NCBI RefSeq assembly: GCF_020085105.1
Contig: NC_058055.1
Span: 28,403,872 to 28,467,871, forward strand
Length of the DNA: 64,000 nt
Origin: Siniperca chuatsi
Lineage: Eukaryota > Chordata > Actinopteri > Centrarchiformes > Sinipercidae
Direction of reading: 5' to 3'
Shown here: positions 22,108-33,438 of the stretch, piece by piece
Numbering within the stretch: the stretch's first letter is position 1
Layout: each line of letters begins with the position of its first letter
Notes under the pieces: generated by a model
The model's database searches: none
What the model was told of the DNA's origin: nothing
The model's input: the letters and a program-made list of their open reading frames with translations, nothing else
Translations under genes and position numbers: made by a program

Positions 22108-22262
22108 TGTTGTGTATTGTTACTTTGACAATGTTTGACAAGTGTCACTCCGGCCTCCGTAGTCGATGCTATGACTCCTCCTACTTTGTCTATGCACTGC
22201 AGTTCCTAGTAAACCGAGCATGGCTTGTTACTGAAGCTCTGTGTCAGTCGCATTACTTTACA
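22108..22262 (+). repeat. 5' LTR of the Mag-type element
   Basis: 155 bp, begins TGTTGTGTATTG and ends CTTTACA. Directly repeated at 26525-26680. Confidence 0.85.
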
Positions 22263-25200
22263 TGGTGTCAGAAGTCTGTCGGGAACAGATAATGAGCAAA
22301 GTATGGCATCATCACAGTTTGATCACCCTAAGATCGACTGGGATGCTCCAGATCTGTACCAAGAGTTCGAAAGATTTTGGAGCCACGCCACATTCGTTTT
22401 TGATGGCCCACTATCGGCAAACGGCGAAACAGCGTGCAGGCTGGCTGGGCACGTGGATCGGCGAGCACGGCAGAGAGATATACAAGATGCTGCAATGGGG
22501 CGAAGGTGAGAAAGATGACCCGTCTAAAGTCCTGGACAAGTTCGCCAACTATATAAGGCCAAGGAAAAATAAGAGAATAGCCAGACACCGCTTTAAACAA
22601 AGAAAACAAGGAGTCACGGAAGGTTTTGATCACTTTGTGAAGGATTTGAGACTCCTACTAATAGATTGTGAGTATGGCGATCCAGATGATATGTTGATCG
22701 ATGTGATAATAGCGGGTGTCAAAGAAAAGCGTGTCCAAGAGAGACTGTTAGACAAAGGGGAACATTTGACGTTACCAAAAGCAATTGAAATCGCCCAGCA
22801 GTTTGAACTGTCACAGAAGCAAATTAAAATAGTCAGAGAAGAAGAATCTCAAGTGCAAGCAGTAAAGGTGAAAGAAAAATACCAAACTGCAAACAAGAAA
22901 ACCTATCAAAAAAATCAAACAAAATCTGTGCAGAAAGAAATGCATGTAAACCGACCAAAAAACTGCCCAAGTTGCAGCAAGGACCCACAACATAAGTGGA
23001 ATCAAGGAAAATGTTGAGCAAAAGGCTCTGTATGCTCATACTGTCATAAACCAAACCACTGGGTGGCAGTATGCCGCAAAAGATCAGTAAACGCAGTCAG
23101 TGTGCAGCTGCAATTAGAATCAGAAGATGAGGAGATGCTGAGCATAAATGTCACACAAACAGATGACCACAGTGATGACAAATGGACAACAGACATTGAA
23201 ATTCTGTCTCAAAAAGTGCCATTCAGAATTGATACTGGTGCAAAATGTAACACATTGACTTTAAGTAGTTATCAGGCACTCCTGCACGATGGTGAGCTTA
23301 AGTGCTCTAATCGAGTGCTGAAGTCCTACTCTAACCACAAGTTGAAGCCTATAGCTGCAGTTGACATTCTGGCTAAATACAAGGACGCAGAGGTATTAAC
23401 AGAATTTGAGATTGTGGACATTTCTCAAGAAAATGTGCTCAGTGGGGCATCAGCGGAAGCCTTAGGCTTAGTTTTGCGGCTTGATGCATTGCAGCCTACA
23501 AAGAAGGAAAATAAGACACATTCCAGTCACACAACAAAACAAAATGTGCCAGCTGGACTAGATGACTATCCAGAGCTGACTCGCACTACTGGAACTTTAT
23601 CAGGCAAATACACAATTAAAATCGATTCTGATGCAAAAGGTGTAGTCCATCCTGTCCGCCGTCAACCAGCTGCACTGAAAAAGAAAATAATAGAGAAACT
23701 ACATGAGATGGTTAGAGATGAACACATCGCAAAAGTCAGCCAACCCACCGAGTGGGTGAGTTCAATGGTAGCAGCTGTCCGTAATGGAAAGATAAGGATC
23801 TGCATTGACCCGAGCGATTTGAATAAGGTCATAAAAAGGGAACATTACCCGATGCGTACCATCGAAGAGGTAGTCTCGGCAATGCCTGGTGCTAATGTCT
23901 TCTTAGTCTTGGATGCAAAATCTGGCTTCCTGCAAATAGAACTAGATGAAGCATCATCATTTTTGACAACCTTTAACACGCCCATTGGCAGATTTAGGTG
24001 GCTCAGGCTTCCTTTTGGCCTGAAATGTGCACCGGAGATCTTCCAGCGTATTATGGATGAGATGCTTGAGGGCATCAGCAGAGCAATAAGTGTCATGGAC
24101 GACATTCTCATCACAGCACCCTCAGTAAAGGAACATGATGAGATCCTCCGCAAAGTAATTCAGAGAGCAACAAGCTACAATCTGAGCCTCAATTTCGACA
24201 AATGCCACATCAAGCAATCTTCTGTGCCCTACATTGGACACCTGATAACATCAGATGGTCTGAAGGCAGACCCAGCGAAAATAGTGGCTGTCAAGTCCAT
24301 GCCAACAGACAAGGATGGTGTTCGTCGCTTCCTAGGTTTCGTCACCTATCTGTCAAAATTCCTGCCAAATCTCAGTGAAGTTGACGCGCCTTTAAGACAG
24401 CTTCTGAAAGCAGAACATGGCAACCAGCACAACAACAGGCCTTTGTCAAACTCAAGGACCTGTGCACAAAGTCCCCTGTGTTACAATTCTTTGATCCGTC
24501 CAAGCCTGTAGAGATCTTCTGTGATGCCAGCAGCAACAGCCTCGGTGCTGTTTTACTACAGGACGGTCATCCAGTTGCTTTCTCGTCCAGGTCACTGACA
24601 GATACGGAAACGCGCTATGTGCAAATTGAGAAAGAGATGCTCTCAATAGTTCACGCGTGTGTCAAGTTCCACAATTACATTTTTGGAAACCATGTCACAG
24701 TGTACAATGACCACAAGCCTCTGGAAGATATTTTCAGAAAGCCGCTGTTTTCTACCCCCATGCGCATACAGAGAATGCGCCTCCGCCTGCAGTGGTATGA
24801 TCTGACTGTTAAGTAGAGACGAGGAAAGGATATGGAACTGTCTGACACACTATCTAGAGCCCAGTTACCCGAAAACAAGCCAGAGATGGAAGGCTTCGAG
24901 TGTGTCTCCATGCTCGACTTTGTTTCAGTCAGTGAGCAGAAATATTCAGAGCTCCAGGACTGCACAAATAAGGAGCTCAGCTGTCTTCAACAAACAGTCC
25001 GACAAGGTTGGCCAGACCACAGGCGCGATGTGCCTAATGCAGTACAGCCATTTTGGGACTCACAAAGCCAACTTGTCATCACAGATGGTGTTATCTATAA
25101 AGGCCTCCATATCGTTGTACCCCCTTCCATGCAAGAACGTATACTGAAGCTTATACATCAGTCTCACTTAGGAATAGTGAAGAGCAAGCAGAGAGCTCGC

Positions 25201-26524
25201 AAAGTCCTGTACTGGCCAGGCATGAGTTCTGAAATCGAGCAGATGGTGAAGAACTGCAGCAAGTGTGCAGACTTTCAAAACCGGTTGCCGAGACAGCCAC
25301 TCAAACCAACAGAAACACCCGATCTTCCTTTCGAAAAAGTAGCTTCTGACCTGTTTGAGTTTGAAGGGAACCACTATGTTCTACTGGTGGATTACTTCTC
25401 AAAATTCATTGAAGTGGATAAGCTGAAGGACTTACATTGTCGTGTTGTCATAGAAAAGCTCAAGGCCCAATTCAGCAGACATGGAATCCTCACTCTCCTT
25501 CGAACAGACAATGGTCCACAATATTCAGCGGATTAGTTTAAGGATTTCTGTCAAAGGTATGGAATCATTCACAAAACATCATCCACACATATGCCACACT
25601 CCAACAGTGAGGCAGAGCGTGCAGTCCAGACTGTTAAGAAACTTTGGTGTAAGGCACCAGACAAACACCTTGTACTGCTTGACTACAGAACAACGCCATT
25701 GGAGTCAGTAGGCCTTTCAACAGCTCAGCTGTTGATGGGCAGGCGTCCCCGCAACAACCTGCCTGCTGCCCGTCTGCTGCTCACACCAGCAGCGTACAAC
25801 CCCCTCAGTTAAAGTTAAACAGCAACTAGACGAAAGCAAAAGCGTTCAGAAGTTTTACTACGACCGAAAGATGGCAAGCGGCCCTCGTGCTGCGCTGAAA
25901 CCTGGAGATGAAGTAAGGATGCAACCACATCCTGGCAATCACAAATGGTCTCATGGAGTTGTTGTGAGATCACATTGTACCCCAAGATCTTATGTTGTTG
26001 ACTGCAACATTCAGCATCTCCGCAACAGCACTGCAGCTGCCAACGAGTCCCGTCACAGATTCATTGATCAATGGACAGAGACATCTGAGACAGTGAGCAG
26101 TGAGGAGCCAAAGTCTGTGGATCATCGTAGTTCATCCCAAACATCACCCACAGAACTCGAGACTGCTAAGCAGATGTTGTCAACTGGGCAGTACACTACC
26201 AGACGAGGCGGAGTTGTGAAGCCTCCTAACAGGCTCTGCTTATAGTCAGGGAAAGGCGTGGTAAAGACGCCTTGTGGAAGTGATGTGCTAGCAACCTCTC
26301 CTTCCTAGTTACACATGTTTATGTTCAACGGTTCACTGTTAAGGATTGTGTAATTGATTAGGTTGCATCTGTGGTGTGCTAACATCTCTTTAATATTGGG
26401 TTATGCAAGTTTTATGAAAATTGCAGTGTTATAGAACAAATGCAGCAATGTTTGATACTTGTAGTAACCGTGTATGTATAAAAAGTGATTATCATGGTTT
26501 TTGTTTCATGCTTAGGAGGGGAGA

Positions 26525-26680
26525 TGTAATGTATTGTTATTTTGACAATGGTTCTTTAAGTGTCACTCCGGCCTCTGTAGTCGATGCTATGACTCCTCCT
26601 ACTTTGTCTATGCACTGCAGTTCCTAGTAAACCGAGCATGGCTCGTTACTGAAGCTCTGTGTCAGTCGCATTACTTTATA
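26525..26680 (+). repeat. 3' LTR of the Mag-type element
   Basis: 156 bp, begins TGTAATGTATTG and ends CTTTATA. About ten differences from the 5' LTR by eye, including a small cluster, so the insertion is not very recent. The target duplication ATTCC follows directly. Confidence 0.85.
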
Positions 26681-27151
26681 ATTCCCAGCTAAACATTGAC
26701 CCTTGCCCTAGTAAGTGTAAATTTCTCACAGAATATCTACAGCTAACAGCTTCCTAATTACAGCTGAGTGTTGAAACTCCAGCCGAAATGTCTTAAGCTG
26801 CAGATGCTAATGGCCAACAGATACTGGCTTCAAGAAAGCTCTGTACTTTAATAAACTGAAAAATCCTTTGAATTCTGTCTTGAAATACAAAGTTAATATA
26901 TTTCTTCCCACCGAAAATTAAGGTGTTAATGGTTAATACGTATGTCCTTTTTTTCAAGTTTAGAGTCACTGTTCATTTGGGGTGTTTCCGTAATTGAAAG
27001 GTGCCTTTTGCTAAATCTTGAGTGTAAATGTTGTTGTGGCAATGTTGTTTTTCAGCTACTGAAAACACTCTGAGGTGTCACAAAGAGAAATCCCTCCCAT
27101 CTGACCTAATCTCCTGATAACTCATTTAGACACATTAAATATTCAAACCTT

Positions 27152-27235
27152 CGTTAGATGGAGGCACATGATTCGCCGTGGCAACATGATTCGCTGTGGC
27201 GACCCCTGAAAGGGAACAGCCGAAAGGAAAAGAAG
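27152..27235 (+). mobile_element. LINE 3'-end fragment (84 bp)
   Basis: Same 84-bp insert, same site and same internal duplication as at 15552-15635. The copies of this flank at about 7350 and 35580 lack it. It therefore groups the flank between OR2 and OR3 with the flank between OR3 and OR4. Confidence 0.7.
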
Positions 27236-27859
27236 ACTCATGAATGTTTTCAGTAAATATTGACATGATTAATGGTTCCCGTGGGTGTTTATCAGGAATC
27301 TTCGTGGAGAGGGGATGACGTGTACCTCTGTGAAAACAAATTTTGGCAAAGTTCAGCAAGACCAAAGTAAAGAGAAAAAACTTAACTTCAGTCTTCAATG
27401 TCTGAACCCTAAAACGTGTTAGTTCAAAACTGTGCTTACCTATTTCAAGCGACACTTGACAAGATTTTAATACAAAAATTATTGTGTCTTCTGAGTCTAA
27501 AGTTGGGCAGCAACAAAGAGGAACATCTCATCTCCTCTGCCTGTTAATTCTCCCTGTTTACCAACATGGTGCACAAATTCATAGTTAGCTATACTTTACA
27601 CAGTAATATATATTACTTCATAGCATCTTAGCTAGCTAACATTAGATAGCTTCTCCATGGCCTTGCACATTCCATCCTCTTTGTTTTAAACACTGTACAA
27701 CTCTTTTAATTTTAAAACAGATATATAACAGTAAATATTGAACATTACTATTAAATAAAATAATGCGATTTTATATTTATGATTCTTGACTTACTTTTTC
27801 TTTTCTCCTACTATATTTATTGTGACTGTTACGCACCAAAATTCCTTGTATGTGAAAAC

Positions 27860-29970
27860 CTATTTGCCATTAAACTTTGGTCATGAGCTGTGGCCAGTAG
27901 GTGATTTGTTGGCAGGCGAGGAAGGCTCCCTTGTGCCTTGGTGCCTGGTGCTGGAATCTGGTGTTGATCGGCGAGCTGGCGGTTCTTGCCCGCTAACTGG
28001 AGAAGTGCTGCTCGGGTCTCCCTCCATATCTTACGGCAATGGCGGAGGTGGTGTTGTACTGAAGGAACCGCAAGCTCACTCTCTTGGGCTGGACATAGAG
28101 GAGGCTGGTACCCTAAAGATGACTCGAAAGGAGAGAGACCAGAAGCAGCACTGGTATGTGAGTTGTGTGCATACTCGACCCAGGGAAGTTGAGAGCTCCA
28201 GGAGGAAGGGTTGGTGGCTGCCACACAACGAAGGGCTGCTTCGAGGTCCTGGTTAGCCCTCTCAGTCTGGCTGTTGGACTGGGGATGGAACCCGGAGAAG
28301 AGGCTGATAGTTGCTCCCAGGGCTAGGCAGAATGCCTTCCAAACCTGAGATGAACTGAACTGAAACTTAGAGTCTCTGTGAGGGGACCAGCCTGTCGAGC
28401 CAACTTTGTGTCCAAAAAATTTCCCTCTGCTCCGGAGTCGACAAGGGCTGACAGGGGGAACGACACCCATTGGTGGTAGAGGGTGGCCGGGATGTGTAGT
28501 CTAGGCGGTCCCGGGTTACGGGGGTTGTCTTGGCTCACCAGCACCCCCAATGCGACTGGTGAGCCTACTCTTTTGGCCTCACAGGACACGCAACCAGAAA
28601 GTGGCCCCTGTGGCCATAGTACAGGCACTCCCCAGCCGCTCGTCTGCGAAGGTGCTCAGCTGGCGTAAGATGGGCTCGACCTAGTTGTATTGGTTCTGTC
28701 TCAGAGGTGGCCAAAGGCTGCGAGCGTGGCCCCTTGGTCAGGATTTGGCTCCTAGGTTTTGTGTGCGTAGGGGGAGCCGTGTTGCATGAAGGATGGGTGA
28801 GGGGACGGCTGGTGCACTCCTGACTCCTTGTCCATTCTAATTCATAGCGAAACCATAGCGTCCAGGCCGGTGGATTCATCCCGAGCTGCCTGCTCATCCT
28901 TCATTTGTTCGTTCAACCCCTTCATGAACACGCTGGCAAGAGCTTCCTCATTCCACCCGAGTCTGCAGCCAGTGTGCGGAACTCCATGGAATAATCTGGG
29001 TTCCCTGGCTGATCCATAATAGCCATCCTCCCGCGTTCCCACTGGCATCCGGATAATTGAACACATTCCTAATTTTTTCCAAAAATTCCGCCAAGGAAAG
29101 TGACGATAAGGGTTGGTTAGAATGCATTGCCTGCGCACAGGCTAACACTCTTCCCCTTAGTAATACCTCGATGTAATTCTTGGACTGGTCAGAAGAAAAC
29201 ATGACGGGCAGACTGGCAGAAGACCAGAGAGCATTGCAGCAGGAAACCCCGACATCTGGTGACATCTCTGGTGAAGGGGTCCGGGTCGGAAGTGTAGGAA
29301 TCCCGGAGTGGTGATGGTGTCGACAGCGGATTAGCAGGAGTAGTCAGCGGAGATGGCGTCATCGGTACCGTAGACGAGAGCTGGGTGGTTAATCTGGAAA
29401 CTCGGTGAGTTAGTTGCGTGATCTGGGTGACCATGGCCTGGTTGCTGTCGGAGAGAGCCCGGAGAATCTGCTTGTGTTGTCCAAGAAGAATCCCTTGGCT
29501 AATTAGCGCCTGATGGAATGGCGCTACTTCTGGGTTGGTGTCTGGGTCCATGTTGGCCAGATCGTTCTGTCGTACTGAACGATCAGAAAACCCAAAAATG
29601 CAGAACACAACGAAATCGTATGGTGGTAAAGTCACAGTCTCTTTATTTTAACTGCAAGCAATTACTGAGGATTGCACTTCTTCAGAGTGGTAGAACTGGC
29701 ATAACCTTCTGTAGCCCCAGAGGACGTGGTAGGCCCGGTTCTGGAAGGGGCTGCAAAGATCCAGGAACGGAGACTGAGGAAGTGTGTTCTGGCCTGGCTT
29801 GTGTAAAGCGATGTTGTAGAACTGGTCAGGCAGCAGATCCGTGGAGTGGAGCCGGCTTGGCCCGAGAGACGGTTGGCTAATGAGGTGTAGCCGACAGAAC
29901 CGTTGTATGGAGACGATCTGGTTCTGGTAGTGTGGTAGTGCCTGGTATTTATGGTGTGGAGACTGATGAG
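27860..29970 (-). mobile_element. Sushi-like Ty3/Gypsy fossil, copy C
   Basis: Broken copy of the same element as copies A and B. Minus-strand parts are an LTR end (about 29567-29970; the LTR terminus TACGACA is clear here next to GAACGATCTGG), gag-like sequence (about 28840-29560), a CCHC-like knuckle plus protease start (about 28330-28700; CLYYGHRGHFLVAC and [10 protein letters not shown]), and integrase (about 27830-28360). Reverse transcriptase is missing. Many breaks. Its upstream LTR part is cut by the junction with the LINE at about 29975-29999. Confidence 0.8.
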
Positions 29971-29998
29971 AGAGGAAGAGCACAATAGAGCACACAAG

Positions 29999-31816
29999 AA
30001 CTCCACTCAAACAAGGCTGCAGGCCCCGATGGTGTTTGCCCCGCGGTTCTAAAAACCTGTGCCCCCCAGCTATGTGGAGTCCTTCAACATGTTTTCAACC
30101 TGAGTCTCAGTCTTTAAAGGGTCCCTGTTCTGTGGAAGACATCTTGCCTCGTTCCTGTGCCGAAGAAGCGCCATCCCAATGGCTCCAAGGACTACAGACC
30201 GGTGGCACTAACTTCCCACATAATGAAGACCCTGGAGAGACTAGTGCTGGAACAGCTGCGGCCCACGGTCAGACCCCTCCCGGACCCCCTTCAGTTCGCC
30301 TACCAGCCTCGGCTGGGAGTTGAGGACGCCATCATCTTCCTGGTGAACCGCATCTACACCCACCTGGACAAGCTGGCAAGCACGATGAGGATCATGTTTT
30401 TTGACTTCTCCAGTGCTTTCAACACCATCCGGCCAGCCCTGCTGGGTGAGGAGCTGGCAGCGATGCAGGTGGACGCCCCCCTCGTGTCCTGGATTGTTGA
30501 CTACCCGACTGGCAGACCACAGCATGTGCATCTGCAGCCCTGTGTGTCGGAGAGCGTGGTCAGCAACACTGGGGCCCCTCAGGGGATTGTCCTCTCTCCC
30601 TTCCTCTTCACCATCTACACCACGGACTTCAGCCACCACACAGTGTCCTGCCACCTTCAGAAGTTTTCTGATGACTCTGCTTTGGTGGGATGTATCAGCG
30701 GTGGTGATGAGTCTGAGTACAGGGCTGTGGTGGGGAACTTTGTCTCATGGTGTGAGCAGAACCATCTGCAGCTCAATGCGACAAAGTCTAAGGAGCTGGT
30801 TGTAGATCTACGAAGGGCCAAGGCACCAGTGACCCCAGTTTCTATCCAGGGGGTCAGTGTGGATATCGTAGAGGACTACAAGTACCTGGGAGTACAAATG
30901 GACAATAAACTGGACTGGACTAAGAACACTCAAGCTCTTTACAGGAAGGGCCAGAGCCACCTCTATTTTCTGAGGAGGCTGAAGTCCTTCAACATCTGCC
31001 GGACAATGCTGAGGATGTTTTATGAGTCTATGGTGGCCAGTGCTATCTTGTATGCTGTTGCATGCTAGGGCAGCAGGTTGAGGGTAGCGAACTCTAACAG
31101 GCTCAACAAACTGATCCGTATGGCCAGTGACATTGTGGAGGTGGAGCTGGACTCTCTGGTGGTGGTGTCAGAGAGGAGGATGCTGGCCAAACTACATGCC
31201 ATCTTGGACAGTGTCTCCCACCCACTCCATGATGTGCTGGTCAAAGATAGGGGTACCTTCAGCGAAAGACTCATCCCCCCAAAAAGCACCACAGTGCGCC
31301 ACAGGAAGTCATTCCTGCCTGTGGCCATCAAACTCTTTAACTCCTCCCTCTAAGTGTCAGTCTGTATGACCCTAAATCATTAAACTGGACATTGGAGCAT
31401 TAGCATCACTGCAATATTTGAAATAATTGTGCAATATTCTGTGTTAATACTGCTATGCAATATACTCTGTTTTCAGTTTAAAATTCCGTTTATTGATATT
31501 TATTCATACTTTTATTACTGCTGTGCAATATCCTCCGTCTCATAATCATCATAATAAGCTACACTTAACTTGACAGTACTCATTATTGCACTATTATTAT
31601 ACCGTACATAGTTATCAACCTCTAAATCCACTTTGGTACTTACACTTATTTTAGCTTTTATACTTATATCCACTTTGTATTTAATTTATCTTAGTGTATT
31701 ATTATTTTCTGATTTGCTTAGTACTTCTATTCCTGTGTGCACTGACATGATAGTGAGTAGCTGTAACGAAAGAATTTCCCCTCGGATCAAAGTATGTTTG
31801 ATTCTGATTCTGATTC
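29999..31816 (+). mobile_element. Rex1-like LINE, 5'-truncated (copy a)
   Basis: Non-LTR retrotransposon fragment holding reverse transcriptase and the 3' end. The main open frame (30157-31068) shows KDYRPVALTSHIMKTLERLV, FDFSSAFNTI (catalytic Asp), GAPQGIVLSPFLF and FSDDSALV (the second catalytic pair, FSDD in place of the more usual YADD). It ends at an in-frame TAG after YAVAC; the frame continues past it with RVANSNRLNKLIR to NSSL near 31353. Copy b has the same TAG. The end is GATTCT repeats that join AAGGTATTCCAG of the unit flank at 31817. The endonuclease is absent. It is inactive. Rex1/Babar assignment is from memory of motifs and tail. Confidence 0.83.
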
Positions 31817-32159
31817 AAGGTATTCCAGTACTTCAATTTTTAGTACTGCTATACCAGCTGCTATAACAAAACAAAAAATGATCTGTATCGGCTGTGTATC
31901 GGCCGATATGGCTCATAGACAATCAGCAACAGATCCTTTAAGTTTCCTATAGTGGTTTAAATAGTATGGTTGAAGAGAGGAGTGTCATTGTGGATCTGTT
32001 GTGGCAGGAAGGTTTGCACAGATATTTGGACTTCCTCTCTTCATCTCCAGAAAGTGGGCTGACAAGATGGAAACAGCGAGGAAACAAAAATAAGTAATAC
32101 CAGCTTCCTCATTGGTCCTCAAAGTTGGGAAGAGGCTGTTCTCTTCCATTACTGATCTG

Positions 32160-32257
32160 CTGACACGTGATGGTGTCACATGATCTTGGTGTGTCGACAG
32201 AGATCATAAACAATATGTGAGGTTTGGGAAACCTTGCAGAACAGCTCTGCCTGCACA
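32160..32257 (+). promoter_or_regulatory. Conserved OR upstream block of OR4
   Basis: CTGACACGTGATGGTGTCAC, then the AT-rich ATAAACAATATGTGAGG and CTTGCAGAACAGCTCTG parts. It ends about 180 bp before the ATG. It matches the array type (OR2, OR3, OR5), not OR1, although the first codons of OR4 match OR1. Confidence 0.5.
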
Positions 32258-32439
32258 TTAACGAGCATAACACCTATCCTGCTAACTTTCTATACAAAAA
32301 AGACGTATGTGGATGATTCTGGGTTTTGCTCTAAAGAGGACTGTTCACTGTTTTAGGAATACAAACTGGACAGGATTCATTGTGATTTTATCTAATTACA
32401 TCAACAAGATTTTTTTCATGTCTAAAGTGTTGCTCTAAG

Positions 32440-33438
32440 ATGTCGTACGCAAATCAATCTCTGTCCAACGTCACTGCTGAAAAGCAGTATCAGGGGTTAC
32501 TGGAAAGAGTGTTATTTTCCACTCTGACTACAATGCCATGCTGTGTGTTTCTCTTCATTAATGGGACCCTGTTATTCACCTTGAGGAGTAAACCAGTGTT
32601 TTGTGAGACCTCCCGTTACATTCTTCTGTACAACCTTCTTTTTGCAGACACTCTACTGCTGCTACAGAGTCAGTTAATGTACCTACTAGCTGCTTGTAGA
32701 ATAAGGATGACGTATACTGTGTGTGGTGCTCTCACCATGCTCTCCAAACTCACAACTGTGATCTCCCCTCTCACACTGGTGGTGATGTCTATGGAGAGAT
32801 ATGTCGCTGTGTGCTACCCACTGAGGCACGCTACCATCGTCACCATCAGAAACACAGCGGTGGCCATCATTGTGGTTTGGGCTTTTAGTTCACTAAATGT
32901 CCTCATTCGAGTTCTTTTGCTATTAATATTTCCATTTCAAAACCTGCAGAGCCTGGAGATGAAAGATTTTTGCTCTGACATAGCCATGTTTCTTGTTCCA
33001 ACATCTGAGCATTATGACAAAGCCTATACTTGTTTTCTGTTTGTATCAGCTGGCGTGGCAGTCACTTCTTCCTATATTGGTGTGATGATAGCAGCCAGGT
33101 CGGCCTCCACAGACAAAGCTTCAGCCCGTAAGGCTCGTAACACACTGCTGCTGCATCTGTTGCAGCTGGGCCTCAGTCTCTCCTCAACTATGAACAACTC
33201 ATTGCTCATAGCTATCTCAGAAATTGCATCGAGGGTAGTACTTGTGCGCATCCAGATTGTTTTTTATGTGTGTGTTTACCTCCTCCCCAGATGTTTGAGT
33301 GCTCTCATCTATGGTCTCAGAGACCAGACCATCAGACCCGTCCTTATGTACCATCTATGCTGTCAACTGAAACGCTCAGTAATCCCAGCCAAGGCTGAGA
33401 GGTCAAGCTTTGTCAAGTTTTCAGGGAGGCCTTCATAA
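32440..33438 (+). CDS. Odorant receptor 131-2-like (OR4, mosaic)
   Basis: Intact, 332 residues. The body and tail are array-type (FSGRPS end, as OR2, OR3 and OR5), but the first 21 residues (MSYANQSLSNVTAEKQYQGLL) are those of OR1 with one change. The TM2-TM3 stretch LLLLQSQLMYLLAACR matches OR7 rather than its array neighbours (LLLAQSQLMYLLSACR). The second outer loop has QNLQSLEMKDFC, sharing N and E with OR5 and F with OR3. D70, the TM3 Cys, E119-R120-Y121 and the loop Cys are kept. Sequons N5-Q-S and N10-V-T are present. Gene conversion is the likely cause. Nothing suggests loss of function. Confidence 0.93.
   Translation: MSYANQSLSNVTAEKQYQGLLERVLFSTLTTMPCCVFLFINGTLLFTLRSKPVFCETSRYILLYNLLFADTLLLLQSQLMYLLAACRIRMTYTVCGALTMLSKLTTVISPLTLVVMSMERYVAVCYPLRHATIVTIRNTAVAIIVVWAFSSLNVLIRVLLLLIFPFQNLQSLEMKDFCSDIAMFLVPTSEHYDKAYTCFLFVSAGVAVTSSYIGVMIAARSASTDKASARKARNTLLLHLLQLGLSLSSTMNNSLLIAISEIASRVVLVRIQIVFYVCVYLLPRCLSALIYGLRDQTIRPVLMYHLCCQLKRSVIPAKAERSSFVKFSGRPS

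Larger units (their letters stand above)
22108..26680 (+). mobile_element. Mag-type Ty3/Gypsy element, both LTRs present
   Basis: LTR-retrotransposon with short LTRs (22108-22262 and 26525-26680, about 93% alike by eye), a primer-binding-site-like TGGTGTCAGAAG right after the first LTR, a purine tract (AGGAGGGGAGA) right before the second, and a 5-bp target duplication ATTCC (22103-22107 and 26681-26685). Parts in order are gag with a cysteine-rich knuckle (about 22300-23090), protease (FRIDTGAKCNT, about 23220), reverse transcriptase (about 23640-24400), RNase H (about 24480-24830) and integrase (about 24990-25800). It looks nearly complete in layout but is broken, with about four breaks. 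It entered unit 3 after the array arose, because the other units keep the empty site. The Mag-like lineage is inferred from RT motifs similar to K02A2.6-type proteins. Confidence 0.88.
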
